Numbered from the stretch's first letter, positions 32,921 to 41,055 are shown. The stretch: 49,692 nucleotides of DNA from Anaerolineales bacterium (GCA_027023425.1 JALVVL010000017.1:84794-134485); one strand, 5' to 3'. Notes: generated by a model from the letters alone, not told the origin. Numbers and translations: made by a program.

Positions 32921-34204
32921 CTACACAGCCTTGAAGGCTTCCCGCGCGGCTTCAACGGTGGCATCTATCACGGCTTCATCGTGCGCGAGGCTCATGAAAC
33001 CGGCTTCGTATTGCGAGGGAGCGAGGTAGACGCCGCGCTCCAGCATGGCGCGGAAGAAGCGGGCGAAGCGGCCTGTGTCGCTGGTCTTCACCGTGTCCCA
33101 GTCACGCACCGGCGTTTCGGTGAAGAAGGTGGCGAACATGGTGCCCACGCGGGTTTGCTGGATGGGAACACCTGCTTCCCGCGCGGCTGCGCCGATGCCC
33201 GCGGTCAGGCGCTCGGTCAGGGCTTCCAGCCGTTCCCAAACGCCTTCGCGCTGCAACACCTTCAGCGTCACAATCCCCGCGGTCATGGCTAAGGGATTAC
33301 CTGACAGGGTGCCCGCCTGATACATCGGGCCCACGGGGGCGACCATTTCCATAATTTCCCGCCTGCCGCCGTAAGCGCCCACCGGCAGCCCGCCGCCGAT
33401 GACCTTGCCCAAGGTGGTCAGGTCGGGCGTGATGCCGTAAAGCGCCTGCGCGCCGCCCGGGTGTACCCGCCAGCCGGTCATCACCTCGTCAAAGATGAGC
33501 AACGCGCCGTGCGCCTCTGTGATTTCCCGCAAGCCTTCCAAAAAGCCCGGCACCGGCGGCACCACGCCCATGTTGCCGCCCACCGGCTCTACGATGACCG
33601 CGGCGATTTCTTCGGGATACTGCTCAAACAGCGCGCGCACGCTTTCCAAGTCATTGTAGCGGGCGACCAAGGTATCCTGCGTCGCGCCGCGGGGCACGCC
33701 GGGGGAATCGGGCAGACCCAGAGTCGCCACGCCCGAACCCGCCTGCACCAAGAGCATGTCGGCATGGCCGTGGTAGCAACCCTGAAACTTGACGATTTTG
33801 TCCCGCTGGGTATAGGCGCGGGCCAGGCGCAGGGCGCTCATGGTGGCCTCAGTGCCGCTGTTGACGAAGCGGATCATCTCAATGGACGGGATGAAAGACT
33901 GCACCAACTCGGCCAGTTCCACTTCTAAGGGGCTGGGCGCGCCGTAACTGGTGCCCTTAGCGACGGCCTCCTGCAAGGCTTCCACCACTTCTGGATGGGC
34001 GTGGCCCAGCACTAACGGCCCCCAGGAGAGGACGTAGTCAATGTAGCGGTTGCCGTCCACATCGTAGAGGTATGGTCCCTCGCCGCGGGCGATGAACAGC
34101 GGCTGCCCGCCCACGGCGCGAAAGGCCCGCACGGGGGAATCCACCCCGCCGGGGAGAATTTGCCGGGCGCGTTCAAACCATTGGATGGAATTGGGGATGT
34201 GCAT
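32921..34204 (-). CDS. hemL: glutamate-1-semialdehyde 2,1-aminomutase
   Basis: HemL turns glutamate-1-semialdehyde into 5-aminolevulinate, the second step after HemA. The 427-residue enzyme has the family's length. [28 protein letters not shown] is the usual N-terminus, [18 protein letters not shown] follows, and the PLP lysine lies in [23 protein letters not shown] lies six bases before the ATG at 34204; the longer open frame reads repeat DNA. It is the last gene of the heme cluster on this strand, after hemY. Confidence 0.96.
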   Translation of the reverse strand: MHIPNSIQWFERARQILPGGVDSPVRAFRAVGGQPLFIARGEGPYLYDVDGNRYIDYVLSWGPLVLGHAHPEVVEALQEAVAKGTSYGAPSPLEVELAELVQSFIPSIEMIRFVNSGTEATMSALRLARAYTQRDKIVKFQGCYHGHADMLLVQAGSGVATLGLPDSPGVPRGATQDTLVARYNDLESVRALFEQYPEEIAAVIVEPVGGNMGVVPPVPGFLEGLREITEAHGALLIFDEVMTGWRVHPGGAQALYGITPDLTTLGKVIGGGLPVGAYGGRREIMEMVAPVGPMYQAGTLSGNPLAMTAGIVTLKVLQREGVWERLEALTERLTAGIGAAAREAGVPIQQTRVGTMFATFFTETPVRDWDTVKTSDTGRFARFFRAMLERGVYLAPSQYEAGFMSLAHDEAVIDATVEAAREAFKAV

Positions 34205-34220
34205 GGGAACCTCCGAAGAA

Positions 34221-34314
34221 ATTGCGAGTGAGGAATTGCGAGTTGCGAGATGCGAATGGCAAGTGACGCCTCTCATAATTCGCTATTCATAACTCGCCAT
34301 TCATAATTCGCCTC
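34221..34314. repeat. 7-bp and 14-bp repeats between hemY and hemL
   Basis: Right part: three 14-bp units of the pattern TCATAATTCGCYAT (34273-34314). Left part: heptamers of GAATTGC type (34221-34262). The two halves are partly inverted to each other. The hemY stop codon (34287-34289) lies in the middle 14-bp unit, so its last residues IMNGEL are repeat-encoded. Confidence 0.85.
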
Positions 34315-35747
34315 ACCGCTTCCCTCCCCGACCGGATGCAATCGGGGATGCCGATGCCGCGGTAGGCGTTGCCCGCTAAGGCCAGGCCGGGGAAGGCCGC
34401 CAGCGCCCCTTCGGCTTGGGCAACCCGCTCCAGGTGGCCTAAGTTGTATTGCGGCATGGCACGCGGCCAAATGAACACCTCGGCAAACAGCGGCTCGGCG
34501 GTGACGCCCAAGGTCTGTGCCAGTTCACGGCGGGCGACCTCTATCAGGGATGCCCGCGTCCAGGGGATGGCGTTTTCCTGCCCGGCGCGACCCACGAACA
34601 CCCGCAGCAGGGCGTAGCCTTTGGGCGCGCGGTGGGGGAATTTGGTGGATGTCCAAGTGCAAGCCAGAGCCTCGCGCCCCTCACGACGGGGGATGACATA
34701 GCCGTAGCCGTCCAAGGGGCGGGCGAGGTCGGCTTCGCGGTAAGCCAGCGAAACCGTGGCGGTGGCGGTGTAGGGAATGCCTCGCAGGGCGGCAGCGGCA
34801 TCGGGGGCGAAGGCTTCCACCAGGTCGGCGGTGGCATAGGCGGGAGTGGCGAGCACCAGGCGCGCGGCGGTGAATTCCCCCGCGGCGGTGCGCAGGCGGA
34901 AGCCGCCCGCGGGCAAAGGCTCCACAGCACTCACCGGCGTGGAAGTGAGCAACCGCACGCCCGCGCGGCGCAGGTGGGCTTCCAGCGCCTCCACCATCTC
35001 GGCAAGGCCGGTTTCGGGGGTCAAAAAGGCGCTGCGAGAGCCAGGGGCGCGCTTCCCCATCTTGCGGCGCATGGCCAACGCGCCTTTGATGAGGCCGCCG
35101 TACTTGCGTTCCAGGTCGCGCAGGTAGGGGAAGGTGGCGAGCAGGCTGAGGCGGTCGCCGTCGCCGGCGTAGATGCCGCTCATCAGGGGCTCAATCAGGT
35201 TTTCGTAGGCCGCGCGCCCCAACCGGCGGGTGACGAAGGCGCCCAGACTCTCGTCGCCGTCGTCGCGCCGCGGGGGGATGAAGAAATCCAGCGCCATGCG
35301 GGCTTTTTGCGGCCAAGTGAGCAGGCGGGTGCGCGCCATAGGCCCAAAGCGGGTGGGAATCATCATGGTCAGGCCATCGGGCAGGGGTTCCAAACGTCCC
35401 CGATAGAGGACGTAAGTGGCCCGCAGGCGCGGGTTGGTGCCGCGCAGGCGGTCTTCCATGCCCAGTTCGCGGCAGAGTTCCACAGCCCAGGGCTTGCTCA
35501 CGGCGAGGAAGGTGTCGGGTCCGCCCTCAATGACAAAGCCGTCGCGCCGCACGGTGGTGATTTTGCCGCCGAGGCGCGGCGCGGCTTCAAAGAGAACGAT
35601 TTGCCCTCCGGCCTCACTTCCCCCTTTTGTATTTAGATCGGCTATACGAAACGCCTCGTAAGCCGCGGCCAGCCCGGCAATGCCGCCGCCGACAATGGCG
35701 AGGGAGATATCCACCGATTTCACAGATTTTACGGAGGGAGATGTCAC
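34287..35747 (-). CDS. hemY: FAD-dependent protoporphyrinogen/coproporphyrinogen oxidase
   Basis: HemY-type enzymes remove six electrons from protoporphyrinogen IX or, in many bacteria, coproporphyrinogen III. The 486-residue protein starts at GTG. The FAD site is IVGGGIAGLAAAYEAF (residues about 17-32), followed by LFEAAPRLGGKI and DGFVIEGGPDTF. The C-terminal block LALAGNAYRGIGIPDCIRSGREA is the family FAD-closing motif. The first 15 residues (SVKSVKSVDI) and the last six come from repeat DNA at both ends. Between the first strand and LFEAAP is an unusual insert, RIADLNTKGGSEAGGQ. Which substrate it uses is open. Confidence 0.92.
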   Translation of the reverse strand: MTSPSVKSVKSVDISLAIVGGGIAGLAAAYEAFRIADLNTKGGSEAGGQIVLFEAAPRLGGKITTVRRDGFVIEGGPDTFLAVSKPWAVELCRELGMEDRLRGTNPRLRATYVLYRGRLEPLPDGLTMMIPTRFGPMARTRLLTWPQKARMALDFFIPPRRDDGDESLGAFVTRRLGRAAYENLIEPLMSGIYAGDGDRLSLLATFPYLRDLERKYGGLIKGALAMRRKMGKRAPGSRSAFLTPETGLAEMVEALEAHLRRAGVRLLTSTPVSAVEPLPAGGFRLRTAAGEFTAARLVLATPAYATADLVEAFAPDAAAALRGIPYTATATVSLAYREADLARPLDGYGYVIPRREGREALACTWTSTKFPHRAPKGYALLRVFVGRAGQENAIPWTRASLIEVARRELAQTLGVTAEPLFAEVFIWPRAMPQYNLGHLERVAQAEGALAAFPGLALAGNAYRGIGIPDCIRSGREAVRRIMNGEL

Positions 35748-35774
35748 CGAGCGGCTCCTCCTTCAGGCATAGGG

Positions 35775-35780
35775 TATAAT
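35775..35780 (+). promoter_or_regulatory. -10 box of a probably leaderless promoter
   Basis: TATAAT ends six bases before the ATG at 35787, so transcription would begin at or next to the start codon and give a leaderless mRNA. No -35 hexamer is clear. The same 39-bp gap must also serve hemY in the other direction. Confidence 0.5.
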
Positions 35781-35786
35781 CGGAAT

Positions 35787-36074
35787 ATGAATCGGGAAAA
35801 CCCGCAGGCGATTGAGTCTTTTTACCTCACCGCGCATGCACAGATGCAAATGCAACGGCGGGGTATCAAGCGCTCCGAGGTGGCTCAAGTTTTGGCGCAG
35901 CCTGAGCAAATCCTTCTGGCGCGGGAAGGATGTTGGATCTACCAATCCCGTCTCTTGCATGGAGAGCCACCTCGGTTATTCCTGCTGCGCGTTGTGGTTG
36001 AAGTAGAGCACGAAATACCGTGGGTGATTACAGCCTACCTGACAAGCCGGGTAGCCAAGTACATGGAAACTTGA
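35787..36074 (+). CDS. DUF4258 toxin-like protein
   Basis: This 95-residue protein fits the DUF4258 family, small RelE-like proteins found next to DUF2283 partners. LTAHAQMQMQRRGIKRSEVAQVLAQPEQI carries the conserved H-A-x-x-R-M-x-x-R-x-I pattern, here HAQMQMQRRGI. The C-terminal half (LFLLRVVVEVEHEIPWVITAYL) holds the strand pair and the usual V-I-T-A-Y motif. It reads against the heme genes and is followed by a DUF2283 gene after 21 bases. Toxicity is inferred from family context. Confidence 0.75.
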   Translation: MNRENPQAIESFYLTAHAQMQMQRRGIKRSEVAQVLAQPEQILLAREGCWIYQSRLLHGEPPRLFLLRVVVEVEHEIPWVITAYLTSRVAKYMET

Positions 36075-36095
36075 GAAGGTATGGAGGCGCAGAAA

Positions 36096-36302
36096 ATGAA
36101 AGTTATTTACGATAAACAGACGGATACCCTCACCATTATTTTTTCTGAGGATGCTGTGGTAGAGAGCGACGAGGGAAAACCGGGCGTTATTCTGGATTAC
36201 AATGCCGATGGAGACCTGGTTGCTCTGGAAATCCTCAATGCCTCTGAGCGGATAGGGCACCCTTACCAAATGGAGTACCAAATCGTCCCGGCTGAAGCGT
36301 AA
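36096..36302 (+). CDS. DUF2283 protein, likely antitoxin partner
   Basis: This 68-residue protein belongs to DUF2283: MKVIYDKQTDTLTIIF, then EGKPGVILDYNADGDLVALEILNASER, the defining block. The ATG at 36096 is preceded by GGAGG eight bases upstream; the longer frame from 36081 has none. Its pairing with DUF4258 is common and resembles a toxin-antitoxin unit. Confidence 0.82.
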   Translation: MKVIYDKQTDTLTIIFSEDAVVESDEGKPGVILDYNADGDLVALEILNASERIGHPYQMEYQIVPAEA

Positions 36303-36331
36303 AGCACGCGGCAAAGCCGTGGAGGGGAGTC

Positions 36332-36561
36332 ATGGATTCTCTGGTCACAGCAACGATTACGAAAATGCTGGAAACCCTGCCACCGGAATTACAAAAGCGG
36401 GTGGAAGAGCACCTGCGGGAATAATCCAAAACCTGCTGGACGAGGCGCGCTGGGACGCTTTATTATGGAGCCAGCCGGGAACAGTTGGTCGATGCAGCCC
36501 TTGAGGCTAAAACCGAATTCGCAGAGGGGAAAGCGAACTGCTGGAACTTTCACGGTTATAA
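36332..36561 (+). pseudogene. frameshifted type II antitoxin-like gene
   Basis: Reading across three phases restores a protein of about 75 residues: MDSLVTATITKMLETLPPEL, then EHLREYIQNLLDEARWDAL, EQLVDAALEAKTEFAEGKA and ELLELSRL. This is the layout of small antitoxins with the L-P-x-x-L-Q-x-x-V-x-E-H start. One base is missing near 36422, giving an early TAA, and at least two more phase shifts follow (near 36477 and 36532). No toxin follows it. The gene seems to have decayed in place. Confidence 0.75.
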
Positions 36562-36586
36562 GGCGGCATTGGGGGAATGTCCAATT

Positions 36587-37660
36587 TCATTTCTCTGCGT
36601 CATCTGTGTAATCTGCGGTGAATTCATGCACCATCTCCACCACAGCCCGCACGGCTTCAACCGGCGTGTCGGGCAGCAGGCCGTGGCCAAGGTTGAAAAT
36701 GTGCCCCACGCGGGGCGCGCGGCGGAGCACATCCTTCACCTGCTCGCGCAACACCTCCGGCGGGGCGAACAGGGCGATGGGGTCTAAGTTGCCCTGTAGG
36801 GCCACGCCATCGCCCAAACGCGCATGGGCGCGGTCAAGAGGCTCGCGCCAGTCCACGCCGATGACCGTGCCGCCGGCCTCGCGCATGGCTTCCAGCAGGT
36901 GGGCCGTACCCGTGCCGAAGTGGATGACCGGCACACCGGTGGCCTCCACCGCCTTGAGCACCCGCTGCGAATAGGGCAGCACATAGCGGCGGTAATCAGG
37001 CAGGCTGAGCGCGCCCACCCACGAATCAAAAAGTTGTACCGCCTGCGCTCCGGCTTCCGCCTGTGCAGTGAGGTAAGCCGCCAACGTGTCGGCGAGTTTG
37101 GTCATCAAGGCATTCCACGCATCCGGCGCGGCGTACATCATCTGCTTGGTGGTGCGATAGTGGCGCGAGGGGCCGCCTTCCACCATGTAGGAAGCCACGG
37201 TAAAGGGCGCGCCGGCGAAGCCGATGAGGGCGACATCGCGGCCTTCCAGCGCCCGCCGCACCAGGCGCACGGTTTCCAACACATGCCCCAGGTCAGCGCG
37301 GGGGTCGGGCACGCGCAGGCGTTCCACATCGGCGGCGGTGCGCACCGGCTCGTGAATCACCGGGCCCTTGCCGGGGACGAACTCCAAGCGCAATCCCATG
37401 GGCTCCACGGGAAGCAGGATGTCAGCGAAGAGGATGGCCGCGTCCACGCCTAAGGCCTCCACCGGCTGCAGCGTGACCTCGGCGGCCACTTCGGGGCGAC
37501 GGGTGATTTCCAGCAGGCTGTACTTGGTGCGGATGGCGCGGTATTGGGGCAAGTAACGCCCGGCCTGACGCATGAACCACACCGGCGTGGCGTCCACCGG
37601 CAGGCGGGCGCAGGCGCGGAGAAAGCGGGAGGATGGTGTTGCATTGAAAGATAGGGTCAT
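36587..37660 (-). CDS. hemE: uroporphyrinogen decarboxylase
   Basis: HemE removes four carboxyl groups from uroporphyrinogen III to give coproporphyrinogen III. The 357-residue protein starts in the usual way, and PVWFMRQAGRYLPQYR (about residues 26-41) is the signature. IGFAGAPFTVASYMVEG and FDSWVGALS are further blocks, and IFNLGHGLLPDTPVEAVRAVVEMVH is the family end. After it the residues TADYTDDAEK and the stop codon are read from an ACAGA-type repeat, so the native C-terminus was probably about ten residues shorter. A plus-strand promoter for the next island overlaps its start. Confidence 0.96.
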   Translation of the reverse strand: MTLSFNATPSSRFLRACARLPVDATPVWFMRQAGRYLPQYRAIRTKYSLLEITRRPEVAAEVTLQPVEALGVDAAILFADILLPVEPMGLRLEFVPGKGPVIHEPVRTAADVERLRVPDPRADLGHVLETVRLVRRALEGRDVALIGFAGAPFTVASYMVEGGPSRHYRTTKQMMYAAPDAWNALMTKLADTLAAYLTAQAEAGAQAVQLFDSWVGALSLPDYRRYVLPYSQRVLKAVEATGVPVIHFGTGTAHLLEAMREAGGTVIGVDWREPLDRAHARLGDGVALQGNLDPIALFAPPEVLREQVKDVLRRAPRVGHIFNLGHGLLPDTPVEAVRAVVEMVHEFTADYTDDAEK

Positions 37661-37667
37661 GTATAAT
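37639..37667 (+). promoter_or_regulatory. promoter of the 37700 toxin-antitoxin island
   Basis: TATAAT (37662-37667) stands 17 bases after TTGCAT (37639-37644) and 33 bases before the first ATG. The -35 lies within the first codons of hemE, which reads the other way. Confidence 0.55.
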
Positions 37668-37699
37668 CCTTACAGAGGCCTCAAACGGAGTTCAGGGCT

Positions 37700-37915
37700 A
37701 TGAAAACAGTAGAGCAAGACCTCAACCAAGTCATAGAGGAAGTCAAACAAACACCAGCGGAATACTGGCCTGCGTTGGCGCAACTGATCCGCGTGTTCCG
37801 GGAAGCCGTGGTGCTGGAACCCGCGGAGGCCACTTTCCGTAGGGGGTGGCAAGAAGCCATTCAAGGCCAAGTGCAGGACCTGAGCACGCTTTGGGATGGC
37901 ATAGATGCCGACTGA
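37700..37915 (+). CDS. antitoxin-like small protein, apparently without its toxin
   Basis: This 71-residue protein has an N-terminal helix rich in charged residues and a C-terminal FRRGWQEAIQGQVQDLSTLWDGIDAD, a pattern common at the end of small antitoxins that precede RelE/ParE toxins. No RelE/ParE gene follows; the next gene encodes a DUF433 protein. So it is either an orphan antitoxin or a third member of the next module. The family call is by pattern only. Confidence 0.6.
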   Translation: MKTVEQDLNQVIEEVKQTPAEYWPALAQLIRVFREAVVLEPAEATFRRGWQEAIQGQVQDLSTLWDGIDAD

Positions 37916-37968
37916 GTGAAGCCAATACACTTTTGACTTCCTGTTGTGAAAAGATGGCAGAGGTAGAC

Positions 37969-38220
37969 ATGACCCAAGCAGAAGAACGATTGTTAGGCCG
38001 TATTACCGTGGATCCCAAAGTCATGGTAGGCAAGCCTGTAATCCGAGGTACTCGCTTGACCGTGGAATACATCCTTGGTCTTCTGGCGCATGGGGCAACA
38101 GTAGAAGAGATCCTCCAGGAATACCCAGGGCTGAGCCGCGAAGACATCCAGGCTTGCATCCTTTTCGCCATAAAGGCTTTGGAAAGCACGACCTTTATGC
38201 CTTTGGGGGAACCGGTATAA
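37969..38220 (+). CDS. DUF433 antitoxin
   Basis: This 83-residue protein is a DUF433 family member, a winged-helix antitoxin. ITVDPKVMVGKPVIRGTRLTVEYILGLLAHGATVEEILQEYPGL shows nearly the whole family signature. The ATG at 37969 has GAGGT a few bases upstream; an in-frame ATG at 37954 is possible. Its stop codon shares one base with the toxin start (TAATG), so the pair is translationally coupled. Confidence 0.9.
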   Translation: MTQAEERLLGRITVDPKVMVGKPVIRGTRLTVEYILGLLAHGATVEEILQEYPGLSREDIQACILFAIKALESTTFMPLGEPV

Positions 38221-38573
38221 TGCGCTTTCTGGTAGATGAATGTACTGGGCCAGGCGTTGCCTCCTGGCTAAGGGAACAAGGCTACGAGGTGTTTTCCGTA
38301 TACGAATCTGCGCGCGGGGCAACCGACGAGTTTCTCATCCAAAAAGCCTTTGCTGAAGGCTGGATTATTGTGACAAACGACAAGGATTTTGGCGAGAAGA
38401 TTTATCGGGAGGGATACTCGCACCACGGCGTGATCCTTCTCCGGCTTGAAGATGAACGGACGGCGAATAAGATAGCCGTGTTACGGCGGTTGTTGCGGGG
38501 GTATAGCGGGCGTCTGGCAGGGCAATTCGTGGTGGTTACGGAAAACAAAGTACGTTTCTCCCGCATTGGGTAG
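38220..38573 (+). CDS. DUF5615 PIN-like toxin
   Basis: This 117-residue protein belongs to the DUF5615 PIN-like family that pairs with DUF433. FLVDECTGPGVASWLREQGYEV and WIIVTNDKDFGEKIY hold the acidic residues (Asp6, Glu7 and the Asp of NDKDF) expected for a PIN-type ribonuclease site. SHHGVILLRL completes the fold. The start overlaps the antitoxin stop by one base; a frame starting at 38154 overlaps the antitoxin and is not used. It converges with the radical SAM gene with only four bases between stops. Confidence 0.9.
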   Translation: MRFLVDECTGPGVASWLREQGYEVFSVYESARGATDEFLIQKAFAEGWIIVTNDKDFGEKIYREGYSHHGVILLRLEDERTANKIAVLRRLLRGYSGRLAGQFVVVTENKVRFSRIG

Positions 38574-38577
38574 ATGT

Positions 38578-39819
38578 TTAGCCCTCCGCCGAAGCACCCT
38601 CACCAAAAATAATCTCGCGCACCTGGGGCGTCAGGCCTTCGGGCGTGTATTCGCCGCGCTTGATGGCCTTGGCCACCAACACACACGCCGGGTCGCTGGC
38701 TAAGTAATCGCCGAAGACGCCGTAGGCCCGCCCGCGCTGGCCGCCGCACACATCGCGGTAAGGGCACGTGCGGCAGGGGCCTTTCAGTTTATCGGGGTCG
38801 CGCAGGTCGCGGAACAAGGGGGCGTTGCGGTACACCTCCACCACATTGTCCTTACGCACATTGCCCGCCGAAATGGGCAGGAAGCCCGAGGGCATGATTT
38901 CGCCCAGGTGGGAGATGAACAAAAAGCCATTGCCGTCGTTCACGCCTTTGGTGGGGCGGTTGAGGCCATCGGCGTACTGGAAGCCCGCCCCCTGGAAAGT
39001 GATGGGCTTGCTCTCGCCCACCTCGGCTTTGCGGCGCTCAATGCTCACCCGGCGGTACATCGGCGCCGCGGTGGCCTTGATGTCAAAGGGGGCTTCTTTG
39101 GAAAGGTCGTACAGCCAGTTGAACACCCGCTCGTGCTCCTGCGCCGAAATCATCCATTCCGCCTGCGCCCGTCCCGTGGGCACCAAGAAGAACACCGACC
39201 ACTGCACCGCGCCTACTTCCTCAATGAACGGCACCATGTCGGGGAGCAAGTCCACATTGAACTTGGTCACAGTGGTGTTGACCTGCACGCTCAGCCCCAC
39301 CTCGTGGGCATTGTGCAAAATGTTCATGGTGCGCTGCCAGGAACCCGCCACGCCGCGGAAATCATCGTGCACCGCGGGCGTTGGCGCGTCCAAACTGAGG
39401 GCGATGCGGCGGATACCGGCTTCCTTGGCCTTGCGCAGCCGCTTGACCGTGGGCAGCGCCGTAGCCGTGGGGGTCAGGGAGCAACGCAGGCCCTTTTCAG
39501 TGGCATAGGCGATGAGGTCAAACAGGTCAGGCCGCATCATGGGGTCGCCGCCGGTGAAAATGAGGATGGGATGGCCGAACTCAGTCATCTGGTCAATCAG
39601 GCGGAAGCCCTCCTCGGTGGTGAGTTCCAGCGGGTGGCGCTGGGGCTGGGCGTTGGCGCGGCAGTGCTTGCAGGCATAGGCGCAGGCGTGGGTAATTTCC
39701 CAAGCGATGGTGAAGGGGGCTTGGTTGAAATCCACCTCGGCATAGCGCCGGTCGTGGGTGCGCCGCTCCCGGGCGGCTTCGGGGGAAAGGTTGGCGTAGG
39801 GGTCTTTGGGTACGGTCAT
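38578..39819 (-). CDS. radical SAM/SPASM protein in the heme cluster (AhbD/NirJ-like)
   Basis: This 413-residue enzyme has the radical SAM cluster Cys46-x3-Cys50-x2-Cys53 in EITHACAYACKHCRA and the GGDP SAM-binding block in FTGGDPMMRPDL. The C-terminal SPASM domain has CRTCPYRDVCGGQRGRAYG and a later Cys (DPACVL), so a second Fe-S cluster is expected. Relatives include AhbD and NirJ, which remove carboxyl groups from coproheme and heme d1 precursors, and families of unknown role. Position between hemE and hemB supports a tetrapyrrole reaction. Coproheme decarboxylation or a step replacing HemN/HemF are the main options. Confidence 0.85.
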   Translation of the reverse strand: MTVPKDPYANLSPEAARERRTHDRRYAEVDFNQAPFTIAWEITHACAYACKHCRANAQPQRHPLELTTEEGFRLIDQMTEFGHPILIFTGGDPMMRPDLFDLIAYATEKGLRCSLTPTATALPTVKRLRKAKEAGIRRIALSLDAPTPAVHDDFRGVAGSWQRTMNILHNAHEVGLSVQVNTTVTKFNVDLLPDMVPFIEEVGAVQWSVFFLVPTGRAQAEWMISAQEHERVFNWLYDLSKEAPFDIKATAAPMYRRVSIERRKAEVGESKPITFQGAGFQYADGLNRPTKGVNDGNGFLFISHLGEIMPSGFLPISAGNVRKDNVVEVYRNAPLFRDLRDPDKLKGPCRTCPYRDVCGGQRGRAYGVFGDYLASDPACVLVAKAIKRGEYTPEGLTPQVREIIFGEGASAEG

Positions 39820-39845
39820 TCCTCACTCCGTAAAACAACGGTGAG

Positions 39846-39907
39846 AAACCACAGATTACACAGATTACACAGAAAAAATCTGCGCAAATCTGTGTAATCT
39901 GTGGTTT
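39846..39907. repeat. ACAGA-type perfect inverted repeat
   Basis: A 21-bp arm starting AAACCACAGATTACAC (39846-39866) is repeated exactly, inverted, at 39887-39907, with a 20-base spacer. The hairpin can form on either strand and lies between the hemB stop codon and the radical SAM start. It is the cleanest copy of the ACAGA family seen at 1-410, 5634-5763, 36590-36618 and 40957-41055. Confidence 0.9.
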
Positions 39908-40926
39908 TACTCCAACCACCGCGCCGCATCTTTGGCGTGGTAGGTCAAAATCAAATCCGCGCCAGCGCGCTTGATGGCCGTCAGGGCTTCCAGCACCACC
40001 CGGCGCTCGTCCAGCCAGCCGTTGGCCGCGGCGGCTTTGAGCATGCTGTATTCGCCGCTCACGTTGTAGGCCGCTAACGGCACCTCGGGGAAGGCATCCT
40101 TCACGCGGCGAATGACATCCAGATATGGCAGCGCGGGCTTGACCATCAGCATATCCGCACCCTCGGCAATGTCAATGGCGGCTTCCTTCAGCGCCTCAGC
40201 CGCGTTGGCCGGGTCCATCTGGTGCGAACTGCGGTCGCCGAACTTGGGGGGCGATTCGGCCGCGTCGCGGAAGGGGCCGTAGAAGCCCGAAGCGTACTTC
40301 ACCGCATACGACAAAATGGGGATGTGCTCGTACTGCGCCTCATCCAGCGCCCGGCGGATGGCCTGCACCATGCCGTCCATCATCCCGCTGGGTGCCACAA
40401 TGTCCGCGCCCGCCTCGGCGTGGGAGACGGCCACCTTGCCGATGATTTCCAGGGTGGGGTCGTTGAGCACGTAGCCTTCCGGCAGGTGGGGATGGGGCCG
40501 CGGGTCGCCGACGTTGAGCAAGCCGCAGTGCCCGTGGTCGGTGTATTCGCACAGGCACACATCGGTAACGACGACCAACTCCGGCACGGCCTGCTTGATA
40601 GCCCGCACCGCCTGTTGCACAATGCCGTCAGGCGCAAAGTTTTCCAGCCCCACGGGGTCTTTTTGGGCGGGGATGCCGAACAAAATCACCGCGGGGATGC
40701 CCAAGGAAGCCACTTCCTCGGCTTCGGCGGCGAGTTGGTCAATGGAAAGTTGGAACACGCCGGGCATGGAAGGCACTTCGCGGCGGATGCCCTGGCCGTG
40801 GCGGACGAAGAGGGGGTAGATGAAGTCGCGCGGGTTGAGTTCGGTTTCGCGCACCATAGAGCGCAGGGCAGGGCTAAAGCGCAGACGCCGCGGGCGGCTG
40901 GTGGGGAAGACGGGAAATTTCGCCAT
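39907..40926 (-). CDS. hemB: delta-aminolevulinic acid dehydratase (porphobilinogen synthase)
   Basis: HemB condenses two 5-aminolevulinate molecules to porphobilinogen. The 339-residue protein is close to the family average. The zinc-type cysteine motif is [13 protein letters not shown]. The Schiff-base lysines are in [15 protein letters not shown] and [19 protein letters not shown] is also present. The stop codon lies within a base or two of an ACAGA-type hairpin. Confidence 0.97.
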   Translation of the reverse strand: MAKFPVFPTSRPRRLRFSPALRSMVRETELNPRDFIYPLFVRHGQGIRREVPSMPGVFQLSIDQLAAEAEEVASLGIPAVILFGIPAQKDPVGLENFAPDGIVQQAVRAIKQAVPELVVVTDVCLCEYTDHGHCGLLNVGDPRPHPHLPEGYVLNDPTLEIIGKVAVSHAEAGADIVAPSGMMDGMVQAIRRALDEAQYEHIPILSYAVKYASGFYGPFRDAAESPPKFGDRSSHQMDPANAAEALKEAAIDIAEGADMLMVKPALPYLDVIRRVKDAFPEVPLAAYNVSGEYSMLKAAAANGWLDERRVVLEALTAIKRAGADLILTYHAKDAARWLE

Positions 40927-40956
40927 GGTTGCTCTCCTTCGAAGAATTGAGGAAGA

Positions 40957-41055
40957 ACCACAGAAGGCACAGAAACATCACCGAGGACACAGAATTTTCT
41001 TTCAAAAAGTTCTGTGTCTTCTGTGCTCATCGGTGTTCTCTGTGGTTTGAGAAAC
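40957..41055. repeat. ACAGA-type inverted repeat between hemB and hemD
   Basis: Imperfect arms starting AACCACAGAAGGCACAG and ending CGGTGTTCTCTGTGGTT face each other around ACACAGAATTTT / AAAAAGTTCTGTGT. The right arm is translated as the C-terminus of HemD (residues QTTENTDEHRRHRTF). Confidence 0.85.

Noticed and set aside
34449-35636. 395-codon open frame on the plus strand
   Set aside because: It is antisense to hemY, with Gly/Gln/Ala-rich text and no family pattern.
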